Source: Streptomyces paludis
Lineage (GTDB): Bacteria; Actinomycetota; Actinomycetes; Streptomycetales; Streptomycetaceae
Assembly: GCF_003344965.1 (NCBI RefSeq)
Contig: NZ_CP031194.1
Coordinates: 6,138,001 to 6,202,000, forward strand
DNA: 64,000 nt
Direction: 5' to 3'
This document shows positions 35,061-43,008 of this stretch, one piece after another; position 1 is the first letter of the stretch; the number at the start of each line of letters is the position of its first letter. The position numbers and the translations under genes were made by a program. The notes under the pieces were generated by a model that saw only the letters and a list, made by a program, of their open reading frames with translations, made no database searches and was not told the DNA's origin.

Positions 35061-35234
35061 TTAACGGTGGCGACCGCTTGGCCTGGGCGGCGGAAGTGCC
35101 GGGCTTTCTCGAGGTGTGAGCGTCGCAAGGAAGCGGTGGCAGTCGAGGTGGTCGTCCAGTTCCTCGGCCGCGTCGCGGAGGGATTCCGATGCGCGTCGCA
35201 GACAGGTGCTGGCTGTGGCGTGGTCGATGACCAT
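35061..35234 (-). CDS. Small acidic helical protein (57 residues)
   Basis: ATG 35234 opens a 57-residue frame ending at TAA 35061: an N-terminal helical part (VIDHATASTCLRRASESLRD) and a second helix (DAAEELDDHLDCHRFLATLT), then a Pro/Arg tail. The sequence looks like real protein and fits the style of the neighbours. It may be the C-terminal part of a longer protein, since adding one A to the A6 run near 35290 would join it in frame to the ORF upstream. Confidence 0.55.
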   Translation of the reverse strand: MVIDHATASTCLRRASESLRDAAEELDDHLDCHRFLATLTPRESPALPPPRPSGRHR

Positions 35235-35237
35235 GCT

Positions 35238-35497
35238 GTTCCTGTGGTGATGCCGGTCAGTTGCGTTGGTGGACCGGAGCAGAGCGAGAGTTTTTTCGCG
35301 GTCTCGGCGAGGTGCGGTGCTGCACGGTTCGACATAGTGGCCGTCGCGGTGAGGTGCGCGAGGACGGTACTGCCGACGCGGGTGCTGCTGTACGGGCTCC
35401 GGGCGAAATCAGCAGTCAGCCGGAGGACGCTGTGGGAGAGGTCCTGTGCTCCGTGAGCGTGCTGGAGCAGCGCGGTGCAGGAGGGCGCTGTCGGCAC
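35238..35497 (-). CDS. Small element ORF upstream of the 57-residue gene
   Basis: From GTG 35497 the frame reads VPTAPSCTALLQHAHGAQDL and LRLTADFARSPYSS, a plausible helical protein. It also continues upstream (NSIQQWELLDQSGH) without a standard start. The frame stays open past the next gene, where it becomes a shadow, so the real 3' end is unclear. A slip in the AAAAAA run (about 35290-35295) would join it to the frame of the 57-residue gene. Limits given here are approximate. Confidence 0.4.
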
Positions 35498-35676
35498 ATG
35501 TCCGCTCTGGTCCAGCAGCTCCCACTGCTGAATGGAATTGACCAGTTTGGCTCTGTACCGCCGTGGTCTCGTTTGTGACGGTCGAGGCCACTTGGTTCGA
35601 AACCTGAGTGACGGGAGAACCTCTTAGAACAGAAGGAGTGAGTTTCCTTCGGGAAAACCTGGTGCGAGCAGGGGAA

Positions 35677-36057
35677 TCAGCGTCCCCGTCCTGACGGTGG
35701 TGCAGGCGGGGTGATTTCTGTAGCTGGATGGAGGCGCCTGCCTACGGCGCGGGCGCCGTACCCCCGGTCTGGAAGTGCTTCACCCTGGGCTGTGAACTGC
35801 ATGAGCACGAACTCGGTGTGGGTACCTCCGCCGGGGGTTGGGCGAGCAGATTCCCAGCGCTTGAAGACCCCCTCACGTTCCCGCAGTTGCCCATCAGGGG
35901 CGGTGAGCGTGGTGCATGCGATCGTCACCCACTCGCCTGTGTGAGGCTCCTCCTGTGGAGGATGTCCGCCGTGCCCGATGTGTGCGGCGATGTGTTTTTC
36001 GAAGGTGCCGATGTCCTCGGCGGTGAGGTTGCGGTGATCAATGTAAGAGAAAGTCAT
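35677..36057 (-). CDS. Small element protein, first gene left of the palindromic regulatory region
   Basis: A 126-residue protein from ATG 36057 (MTFSYIDHRNLTAEDIGTFE); an in-frame upstream start at 36090 is possible. The N-terminal half reads DIGTFEKHIAAHIGHGGHPP, then a beta-rich domain (EWVTIACTTLTAPDGQLRER; HTEFVLMQFTAQGEALPDRG). No motif recognised. It diverges from the small gene at 36218, with the palindrome at 36126-36162 between them. The same protein may regulate both, or it may simply be a target gene. Confidence 0.65.
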   Translation of the reverse strand: MTFSYIDHRNLTAEDIGTFEKHIAAHIGHGGHPPQEEPHTGEWVTIACTTLTAPDGQLREREGVFKRWESARPTPGGGTHTEFVLMQFTAQGEALPDRGYGARAVGRRLHPATEITPPAPPSGRGR

Positions 36058-36125
36058 ATCTGGCGTACCTGCTCTGTGGAAATTGTTCATGCGCTGGGTG
36101 GAAGTGCTCGTGAAGCCACAGGGGG

Positions 36126-36162
36126 GATTTGTTTACGAGAAACTGGTTTTCGTGAACAAATC
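36126..36162. promoter_or_regulatory. Imperfect 37-bp palindrome, probable operator
   Basis: The left arm gatttgtttacgagaaa and the right arm ttttcgtgaacaaatc are inverted copies with few mismatches around a short centre (ctgg). The arms are AT-rich against the 70% G+C background. It lies between divergent genes and 10 bp upstream of a strong -35 box. It is the best operator candidate in the conjugative region. Confidence 0.7.
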
Positions 36163-36171
36163 CACAGTAGA

Positions 36172-36200
36172 TTGACGTTGGCGGACAGATGGAGTGATAC
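36172..36200 (+). promoter_or_regulatory. Sigma-70-type promoter of the 36218 gene
   Basis: TTGACG (36172-36177) and TGATAC (36195-36200) are separated by exactly 17 bp. Transcription would begin at about 36207, some 10 bases before the ATG at 36218, giving a very short leader. The palindrome at 36126-36162 sits directly upstream, so a bound regulator could control both directions. Confidence 0.65.
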
Positions 36201-36217
36201 CTGGTGAGGGCGGGGCC

Positions 36218-36544
36218 ATGACTGGCAGCACAAGACTCGAACGGCGCGTCCGGCGCGACTTTCCTGAACCCGGCTCGGCGCCGGAGATCTTGCGCATCCT
36301 CGATGCGCTCCCGGACGCTGCTGGCTATGCCAACGAGGAATTGCGCAGTGAGCGCATGCGTGCCGCGATCGTTCTGTTCGCCGGGGGCGACATCACGAAG
36401 TTTCGCCAGGCCGTCGAGCTGGCGAAGCTGGACTGGCGTGACCTGCTTGTCGCGGGAGAACTCGCCGACGCCGATTGGGCCATCCGTCTTGACGCTGAGC
36501 TTGGTCCCGAGGACCGCGGTCCCCGAACCCACGACTTCGCATAG
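36218..36544 (+). CDS. Small acidic protein, divergent from the transfer operon
   Basis: From ATG 36218 the protein has 108 residues (MTGSTRLERRVRRDFPEPGS, APEILRILDALPDAAG, RMRAAIVLFAGGDITKFRQA, VELAKLDWRDLLVAGELADA). The composition resembles small actinomycete proteins of unknown function that follow an Arg-rich N-terminal helix with an acidic helical domain. It is the only rightward gene between 10457 and 44638 and has its own strong promoter, so it is likely a regulator or a control gene of the element. Confidence 0.7.
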   Translation: MTGSTRLERRVRRDFPEPGSAPEILRILDALPDAAGYANEELRSERMRAAIVLFAGGDITKFRQAVELAKLDWRDLLVAGELADADWAIRLDAELGPEDRGPRTHDFA

Positions 36545-36615
36545 AATCATCAACCCGCCTCAAAAGGGCGGAGCGGCAGCAACGGGGCTTCAGTTTTTGT
36601 GAACTTGGCGCTTTT

Positions 36616-38130
36616 TCAGTGCATGCGAGCATCGGTGTCGAAGAGTGCCAGCTCGTAGCCGTGCAGGAGGTGCTGCACGATGAAGCTTCGCCCCGCGACT
36701 TTCCAGAGACCCCTGCCGCGATTGAGGTGCGCGATGGCGTCCATCTCGACGGAGGTCAGGCCGAGCAGGGAAGCCGCGGCGCCGAGTTGGTCGGTCTCCT
36801 GGCGGTAGATGATGCGCGTGCTGCAGTCGGCGAGGAGTCCTTCCGCCAGGGCGCGCCCCTGTGATCCGGCGTCGCCGGCGGTGAGCAGGTCGGACAGCCG
36901 GTGGATCACCATGAGGTTGGCGATGCCGAGGCCCCGGCTGAGCTTCCACTGGGCCTGCATCCGCTGGAGCAGTCCGACGTGCCGCATCAGCCTCCATGCC
37001 TCGTCGTAGACGATCCAGCGCCGGCCGCCGTTCGGGTCGGAGAGGGCGGACTCCATCCAGGCGGAGGCGCAGGTCATCGCCAGGACGAGGGCGGTGTCGT
37101 CGCCGGAGCCGCCGAGGCGGGACAGGTCGATGGTGAGCATCGGTGCGGTCGGGGCGAATGCGACGGTGGAGGGGGCGTCGAACATGCCGGCCAAGTCGCC
37201 GTGGACGAGGCGGCGCATGGCGTGGGCCAGGTCGCGGGCGGCGTCGCCGAGTTGGCCCGACATCATCCCGGCGGCTTCGTCGAGAGAGCCGGGGTTGTTG
37301 AGGGTGGCGGCGACGTCGCCGAGGAGCGGGGTGCGGCCGGTGGCGGCGGCTCGGGTGACGACGGCGTCCAGGGCGACGTCCAGGGCGGTGTGTTCCATGG
37401 GCATCAGGTCCCGGCCCAGGACCGTACGGGCCAGCGAGCCGAGCAGGAGCAGGCGCCTTTTACGGATCTCGCCGACCCAGTCGGCCTCGGAGATGCTCTC
37501 GGGGCGCGGGGCCGCGTCCAGGGGGTTCAAACGTCCGGGCAGTCCGGGGCCGAGGGCGACACAGTGGCCGCCGAGGGCGTCCGCCACCGGCGTCCACTCG
37601 CCTTTCGGATCGCACGGCACGTAGACGCGGTAGCCGAAGGCCACCGACCGCAAGGCGAAGCTCTTGGCGAGCGCGCTCTTGCCCTGGCCGATCACCCCGG
37701 CGAGCAGGAGGTTCGGGTTGGTGAATCCCTCGACCTTGCCGTACAGAGCGAACGGATCGAAAACGAATGAGGCTTCTGCGTGGACGTCGCGCCCGATGTA
37801 GATGCCCTCAGCGCCGAGTCCGCCTTCGGCCAGGAACGGATACGCTCCGGCGGCCACGGCCGTCGTCATACGGTGTGCGGGCAGCTTCAGCCGGTTCCCA
37901 CGCGCCGAAGTGGGCCCGGGGCGTCCACTTGGTGGGTAGAGCGGGGCGGGCATCTCGTGCTCGGTGGACGGGCTCTCGGGCTGGTGGGTGTCGGCTTCTG
38001 CGCGGGCCTTGGCGGCGGCCTCGGCGAGCTGGCGACGGGCGGCCTTGCGGCCGGCACGGTCGGTGCCGTGGGGGGTGAAGATCGGGCTGGCGGAGGCGCG
38101 GCGGGCACGCCGGGCGGGCCGGTGTGTCAT
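36616..38130 (-). CDS. Type IV secretion ATPase (VirB4/TraC-like)
   Basis: The 504-residue protein has a basic Ala-rich leader and then an ATPase core. Walker A is GVIGQGKSALAKS (about residues 145-157), Walker B is WIVYDEAWRLM near residue 375, and the typical QGRALAEGLLADCSTRIIYR and QETDQLGAAASLLGL segments follow. This is the VirB4-type motor that powers pilus/channel assembly, here in the short actinomycete form without the long N-terminal domain. The start is ATG 38130. Its upstream neighbours are the SCO6880-like and VirB6-like genes, the usual order in these elements. Confidence 0.88.
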   Translation of the reverse strand: MTHRPARRARRASASPIFTPHGTDRAGRKAARRQLAEAAAKARAEADTHQPESPSTEHEMPAPLYPPSGRPGPTSARGNRLKLPAHRMTTAVAAGAYPFLAEGGLGAEGIYIGRDVHAEASFVFDPFALYGKVEGFTNPNLLLAGVIGQGKSALAKSFALRSVAFGYRVYVPCDPKGEWTPVADALGGHCVALGPGLPGRLNPLDAAPRPESISEADWVGEIRKRRLLLLGSLARTVLGRDLMPMEHTALDVALDAVVTRAAATGRTPLLGDVAATLNNPGSLDEAAGMMSGQLGDAARDLAHAMRRLVHGDLAGMFDAPSTVAFAPTAPMLTIDLSRLGGSGDDTALVLAMTCASAWMESALSDPNGGRRWIVYDEAWRLMRHVGLLQRMQAQWKLSRGLGIANLMVIHRLSDLLTAGDAGSQGRALAEGLLADCSTRIIYRQETDQLGAAASLLGLTSVEMDAIAHLNRGRGLWKVAGRSFIVQHLLHGYELALFDTDARMH

Positions 38131-38158
38131 CGGTGGCCCTCGATTCTGCGGGTGGTAC

Positions 38159-38620
38159 TCATCGCACGCAGGCCGTGGTGCGCGGGCGAAGGTCGGTGGG
38201 GGTGGCCTTGCGCCGGACGACGTGGCCGGCGGCGAGGTGGCGCTGGCAGATCGTCAGCACGGGTGGCCCCTCGGGCAGCCGCTCCGGATGGCAGGTGCTC
38301 GTCTCAACTTCTGCTTCAGCGTGGGCGGGCAGCAGGTGGAAGGCGGAGTGGACCTCGCTGGTGGCTTGCCAGAGGAGTGTGTGCGCGGTGGAGAGGTGAC
38401 GGCCGGCGGCGGGGTGCGGCGGACGGGTGTTTTCGGCGAGGCGGTCCAGGAGATGGAGCAGGGCGGCGAGGTGGGCGTGCAACACGTCAAGGTGCAGGCG
38501 GTCAGCCGGTCGGGGCGGGTTCGTGCCCGGCGGCGCAAGGGCCCGGGTGTGGTGGCGGACTCCGGCGCTCGCGGCGCGGAGGTAGGGGTGTGCGTCGCTG
38601 GGAGGCGTGCGGGAGGTCAA
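38159..38620 (-). CDS. Small protein of the transfer operon (DUF6238-like)
   Basis: A 153-residue protein from TTG 38620 with a helical His-rich core (DVLHAHLAALLHLLDRLAEN; STAHTLLWQATSEVHSAFHL) and a C-terminal segment with two Cys (SXCHPERLPEGPP-type; LTICQRHLAAGHVVRR). It resembles the small Streptomyces proteins encoded between the VirB4 and SCO6880-like genes; assignment to DUF6238 is from memory. It may be an accessory of the secretion machine. Confidence 0.6.
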   Translation of the reverse strand: MTSRTPPSDAHPYLRAASAGVRHHTRALAPPGTNPPRPADRLHLDVLHAHLAALLHLLDRLAENTRPPHPAAGRHLSTAHTLLWQATSEVHSAFHLLPAHAEAEVETSTCHPERLPEGPPVLTICQRHLAAGHVVRRKATPTDLRPRTTACVR

Positions 38621-38728
38621 AGGCGGTGATCCTTCCTGCCGGGAGGCAGGGGCGGCGACGGGCGCGGTCCGTCGTGGATGAGCGAAGAGCAGCGGGTCAG
38701 GGTGTTGGCCGGTGAGGACGTACGGGGT

Positions 38729-40201
38729 TCACAGGGCGGTCCGGGCCAGGGGGAGCGAGCTGAGGGCGAAGGCGTCCGGCTGCTGGTAGTTGAGCCGCCG
38801 AAGGTCAACGCCCGCAGTGACGGCGTGGGTCTCGATCTGTGCGCAGGCGGCGTCCAGAAGTGCGTCGGTTTCGGCGGTGACAGTGACCAGGCCGGTCAGG
38901 GCCACGTCCGCGTGCCCGGCGATGAGCTGACGTTCACGTGTCTTGACGTCCGCGTACTCGACGGAGTCCTCCTCGCTGTCGACCTGCCCGCGGCGGGCGC
39001 GCTCGTTGGCGTCGGCGATGATCGCGGCCTTCTTCCGCTGGACATCGCGCAGCGCCGACTCGAGCCCCCGCGGCACGTAGATAAGGGAGAGGCTGCGACG
39101 CACGCCGGCCGTGAACATCATCCCGTGCAGGAACCCGGCCGAGGTTTCGGTGCGCGGCCAGTTCTCTACCCAGTACGTCGCATGCCGGGCGCTGTCGGTG
39201 GTGAGGCGGTCGTACTCCTCGAACTGGACGACGGGCCCGGCAGCAGCGGGGTCGGCCTCGGCGCGGCCGGTCTCGGACCACTGCTGGAGAGCGGCGAGTG
39301 CCCCCGGGTCGTAGGCGGTGCGGACAACGGCGGCGATCTCCCGAGCGGTCAGCCACCCGGTGACCTGGAGTCCGGCGTTGCGGGCGGCCTGGGCGATGGA
39401 CGCGGTGGTCTGTTCCATGACGGTGAACGCCCCGGTCAGCCCTCCGCCGGCCTGGCCGATGAGGCGCTTGGCGGCCTTGAGGTCGAGGGAGATGGCGAGG
39501 TAGGTCTCGTGCGGTGCGGCTGCGGGTCCGGCGGAGGCGACCAGTTCGGAGTAGATCTCTCCGGCGACCGGCGTCTGGGGCTGCCCGTTCTGGGCCCAGT
39601 GGCGGGTAAGGGTGTCGCCGCTGTCGGGGACGGTGCGCTCCAGCACCTGCACGGTGGCGACGTGTCCGGTACGGGCGATGCCGGCCAGCGCCCGTCCCCA
39701 GCTGGACACGTTGTGATTCTGGGCGGCGGGGTCGAGGAGGGCGAAGGCACGGCTGGTGACGCGGGCGATGGCGGTCAGGGTCTGCCGGTGCGGATCGTGT
39801 ACGGCCGCAGCCTGGTTGACGGAGTCGCCCGGGGTGACCACCTTGAGGGAGGCGGCGGCTCCGGGCAGGTGGAGGACGCCGTCCTGACGGGGCCGGGTGA
39901 CGGGCCGGGCGAGCCAGAGCCTCTGGGCGGTGTGCCGGCGCTGTGCGTAGCGGGCGACGATCGGCGCCCAGTCGATCAGGGAGCGACCGTGCCGGCGGAT
40001 CGCGACGAGCGTACCGGACACGGCCCAGAGCGGGGCCAGGGCAACAACGCCGAGCAGCCCGGCGGAGATCACTGTCATGAGCAGCAGCGCCAGCGTGCTG
40101 GAGACGAGGAGGAGTTGGGGGACGGAGAAGCCGAGGAGGATGCCGCGGCGGGACCGGTGCGGGAATTTCACCGTGACCGGGGCGACGGAGAGATCAGTCA
40201 A
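38729..40201 (-). CDS. SCO6880-family type IV secretion protein
   Basis: The 490-residue protein starts at TTG 40201 (LTDLSVAPVTVKFPHRSRRG). Two membrane segments follow close together (residues about 22-60: GFSVPQLLLVSSTLALLLMT and LGVVALAPLWAVSGTLVAIR), as in PrgI-like proteins, and then a long cytoplasmic domain (VENWPRTETSAGFLHGMMFT; SLSLIYVPRGLESALRDVQR). It matches the SCO6880 family found with VirB4 and VirB6 in Streptomyces elements. This is probably the N-terminal part of the motor that complements the short VirB4. Confidence 0.85.
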   Translation of the reverse strand: MTDLSVAPVTVKFPHRSRRGILLGFSVPQLLLVSSTLALLLMTVISAGLLGVVALAPLWAVSGTLVAIRRHGRSLIDWAPIVARYAQRRHTAQRLWLARPVTRPRQDGVLHLPGAAASLKVVTPGDSVNQAAAVHDPHRQTLTAIARVTSRAFALLDPAAQNHNVSSWGRALAGIARTGHVATVQVLERTVPDSGDTLTRHWAQNGQPQTPVAGEIYSELVASAGPAAAPHETYLAISLDLKAAKRLIGQAGGGLTGAFTVMEQTTASIAQAARNAGLQVTGWLTAREIAAVVRTAYDPGALAALQQWSETGRAEADPAAAGPVVQFEEYDRLTTDSARHATYWVENWPRTETSAGFLHGMMFTAGVRRSLSLIYVPRGLESALRDVQRKKAAIIADANERARRGQVDSEEDSVEYADVKTRERQLIAGHADVALTGLVTVTAETDALLDAACAQIETHAVTAGVDLRRLNYQQPDAFALSSLPLARTAL

Positions 40202-40283
40202 AGGGGCGGGTCCTGGAGACGCGGGTGGAACCCGGAGGCGGGACGCGGCGTGCGCATCCCGCCCCCGGGAGTCGGGCAGGGGA

Positions 40284-41672
40284 TCAGAGGCCGGGCGCGG
40301 GCGGCGGCCCTGAGGCCGACCCACTCGACCCGGCGTTCTGCGAGCCGGAGAGCGGCGGTGCTCCCTGCGGCGGTGGGGACGAGACCGGCACGGTGGACTG
40401 CCATCCGCCGCCCTGGCCGGACGCGGCGCTCACGCCGGAACCACCCGGCCCTGGGCTACCGCCCACCTCACCGCCCGTGTCGCCGGACACGCTCGTCGGC
40501 GGGGTCTGGACGGCCTTCTCCAGAACGGACTTGACGGCGTTCCCCCCGGGCGAGACGCCGGTGCCGCCGCCCTGCGAGTCTTCCTTGCCGCCCGCGCCCG
40601 CGCCCGCGCCCCCGCCCGCGCCGGTCGGGTTGGCGGCGATGCTGCCGGGGAAGCCGCTTCCACCGGCGGGGCCTTGTGGGGCGGTGCCCGCCGCGGCTGC
40701 CGCGCCGCCGGTTCCGGCGGTGGCTGCCGCGGCTGCTCTGCGGGCGGCCTTCTCGGCGTGAGCCCTGGCGATCTGCGCTCCGGCACCGCCGGAGCGGTGG
40801 ATGGACTCGCCGTCGGTGCCCTCGGCCGCCCAGTGCACGAACTTGAAGACCGCGTACGGGCACAGCAGCACCAGGACCATGATGACGATGCCGGACATGA
40901 CATCGGCGAGGGCTCCGGTGCCGTCCGTGGCCTCGGTCTCGCCCATCGCGGCGATGCCGAGTACGAAGATCACGGTCATCAGCAGCTTGCTGACGACGAG
41001 GGTCGCGGTGGCTTCGATCCAGCCCTTGCGCCAGCGGCGAGCGACTTCCCAGCCGCCACCGGCTGAGGCGAAGATCGCCAGGGTGACCATGACCAGAATG
41101 CCTACTTTTCTGACCATCATGACGCACCAGTAGAGGAAGGCGCCGATGGCCGCGCCGAGACCGGCGACGACCGGGACGAGCCATCCCATCGCGGTCAGTG
41201 CGCCGATCTGGTTGACCTTCACGATGCGGCGTACGGCGGACTCGATGTTGAGGTTCGCGGTCTTGAAGAGCCCGTCGGAGATGGCGTCGACCACCTCGAC
41301 GGCGACCGTCGTCAGGGCGATGGCGCAGAAAGCGAACAGGACACCGGACATGGTGCCGGTGAGTGCCTGTGTAAGGGCTTGTCCGTCGCGTCTGACGGCG
41401 GCTCGGACCAACTGCGCGCAGAACGTGGCGACGAGAATGACCAGGCCCAGCGGCAGTAGCATCTCGTAGTTGTCGCGGAACCACGTAGCGTTGAGGTCGA
41501 CCTGGGTGGTGGTATTGACGGCCTTGGCTGCCAGGTCGGCGGCGGCTGCCGCCAGTTCACCTGCGGATTTCGCCATCCAGTCGCCGACGGCCTTGCCGGG
41601 GTTCGTGGCGAAGTCGACCGCGTCGCCGACGGAGCACAGCTTGTCTGCCAGGGGAAAATCACAGAAGCCCAC
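40284..41672 (-). CDS. VirB6/TrbL-like polytopic membrane protein
   Basis: The 462-residue protein has five or six membrane segments: EMLLPLGLVILVATFCAQLV, FAFCAIALTTVAVEVVDAIS, WLVPVVAGLGAAIGAFLYWC, VGILVMVTLAIFASAGGG, LLMTVIFVLGIAAMGE, VMSGIVIMVLVLLCPYAVFK. A cytoplasmic Gly/Ala/Pro-rich tail of about 150 residues follows. This matches the VirB6-like channel protein of actinomycete type IV systems (SCO6881 type). The start is GTG 41672. It is followed by the SCO6880-like gene with an 80-bp gap. Confidence 0.85.
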   Translation of the reverse strand: MGFCDFPLADKLCSVGDAVDFATNPGKAVGDWMAKSAGELAAAAADLAAKAVNTTTQVDLNATWFRDNYEMLLPLGLVILVATFCAQLVRAAVRRDGQALTQALTGTMSGVLFAFCAIALTTVAVEVVDAISDGLFKTANLNIESAVRRIVKVNQIGALTAMGWLVPVVAGLGAAIGAFLYWCVMMVRKVGILVMVTLAIFASAGGGWEVARRWRKGWIEATATLVVSKLLMTVIFVLGIAAMGETEATDGTGALADVMSGIVIMVLVLLCPYAVFKFVHWAAEGTDGESIHRSGGAGAQIARAHAEKAARRAAAAATAGTGGAAAAAGTAPQGPAGGSGFPGSIAANPTGAGGGAGAGAGGKEDSQGGGTGVSPGGNAVKSVLEKAVQTPPTSVSGDTGGEVGGSPGPGGSGVSAASGQGGGWQSTVPVSSPPPQGAPPLSGSQNAGSSGSASGPPPAPGL

Positions 41673-41704
41673 GGAGTACTCCTCCTTTCGCGTTCAGGCG
41701 CGGG

Positions 41705-42397
41705 TCACTGGGTGACGCTCGGAGCGATGGCGGCCAGGGAACAGTCGTGGTTCGGGCGGCACTGCACGGCGAGGGTCTCGGCGCGCGCCTCGGCTCCCCC
41801 TCCGCCCTTCGTCCAGGCGATCTGCTGCTTGCCGTTGACGGTGACGACGTAGATGTATGCCTGGGTGATCGCGGACGGGTCGTCGGCGAGCGCCTGTTTG
41901 AACGCGGAGGGATAGTGGCCCTCGGTGACGCTGGCGGTGGCGTACTGGTCCTGGTCGGCCATCCGCGACCACAGCAGCGGATCGGGTACCTGGCCGGAGA
42001 CCGAGGCCCAGTCGGAGTAGGCGGTCTCGCTGGTCATCCACGCCCGCATGCCGGCGAGTTGCTGGTCGCGGCCGGTGTCACGGGTGTCGTAGGACCACAG
42101 CATCTGGGCCGCGGCCTTGGCATAGGCGACCGGCTCGGCGATCTGCGGGGGCGCGGGCACCGCCCCGGATCCTGTGGCGGGTTTCGGGGCGGCCTCGGAG
42201 GAGGAAGGGCTGTCCGCCGGGGGCGCGGTGGCGACTTCAGGGCTTTGAGGGCTGTTCCCGTTACCGCTCAGCCAGGCGACGGTGGCGGCGATGGCGACCA
42301 GGACGGCGACGATCAGAGCGACGATCGCGATGCGCTTGTTGTTCGACCAGCCGACGGCGCAGAAGGGCAGTGGGAGGGAGGGGAGTCGTTTCCGCAT
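41705..42397 (-). CDS. Single-span membrane protein of the transfer complex (VirB8/TraC-like position)
   Basis: From ATG 42397 the protein has 230 residues: a short basic N-terminus, one membrane segment (IAIVALIVAVLVAIAATVAW), a Ser/Pro/Ala linker and an extracellular domain (AKAAAQMLWSYDTRDTGRDQ; YSDWASVSGQVPDPLLWSRM; GKQQIAWTKGGGGAEARAET). Topology and gene order fit the VirB8-type scaffold of actinomycete type IV systems. Two Cys at the C-terminus (VQCRPNHDCSLAA) may form a disulfide. The start overlaps the stop of the preceding gene (TGATG). Confidence 0.75.
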   Translation of the reverse strand: MRKRLPSLPLPFCAVGWSNNKRIAIVALIVAVLVAIAATVAWLSGNGNSPQSPEVATAPPADSPSSSEAAPKPATGSGAVPAPPQIAEPVAYAKAAAQMLWSYDTRDTGRDQQLAGMRAWMTSETAYSDWASVSGQVPDPLLWSRMADQDQYATASVTEGHYPSAFKQALADDPSAITQAYIYVVTVNGKQQIAWTKGGGGAEARAETLAVQCRPNHDCSLAAIAPSVTQ

Positions 42398-42711
42398 CAA
42401 TGGACCTGAGACCCGAGGGCCGAGAAGAACGCGACGATTCCGTTCGCGGCACCCAGCCCGAGGGCGGCGCCCGCGGCAACGACCGCGCCCTTCTTGCCGT
42501 TTGCTTCGGACTGGTGGCCGCCGCTGTGGTGGCCCCAGGCCCACACGCCGAGCGAGACCGCGAGGGCACCGACGACGGCGATGATCCCGAACAGGTTGAT
42601 GCTGTTGACGACGTTCTTCAGTACGGCCAGGCCAGGCAGGCCCCCACCCTTGGGCGATATGCCTGGGTCGTAGGCGAGTTGGATGACGCGGTCAGCGAGA
42701 GGGACGGACAT
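42397..42711 (-). CDS. Small two-span membrane protein (DUF6112-like; VirB2-like position)
   Basis: A 104-residue protein from ATG 42711, preceded by AAGGAG. It has two hydrophobic segments (SINLFGIIAVVGALAVSLGV and VVAAGAALGLGAANGIVAFF) around a basic loop, the shape of VirB2-type pilin subunits. Proteins of this kind (DUF6112) sit at this place in Streptomyces transfer operons. Its function as a pilin is an inference. The stop overlaps the start of the next gene. Confidence 0.75.
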   Translation of the reverse strand: MSVPLADRVIQLAYDPGISPKGGGLPGLAVLKNVVNSINLFGIIAVVGALAVSLGVWAWGHHSGGHQSEANGKKGAVVAAGAALGLGAANGIVAFFSALGSQVH

Positions 42712-43008
42712 GAGTGTGACGGGCTCCTTGCATACGCGGGCCAGGCGAGGGCCCACAAAAGAGGGGGAGGTACAGGGGGAGGTGTGTTCGCGGCGCGGAA
42801 GTGGCCCGCTGCTGCGGGCTGCCCAGAGTGGTGCCCGGGGGAGCGATCAGCCGATTTGCCGACGTTGGTACGGAAGAGGAGACCTGCGGCAGAGATGCCG
42901 GCGTGTCCGCTTCTGACCAGGGGGAGCCCGCCTATCAGGGCAGGACTCCTGGCGATGCCGCGGCCGACCTCAGTCGGACAACGACGATGTGAATCGGAAC
43001 CGGCACGG

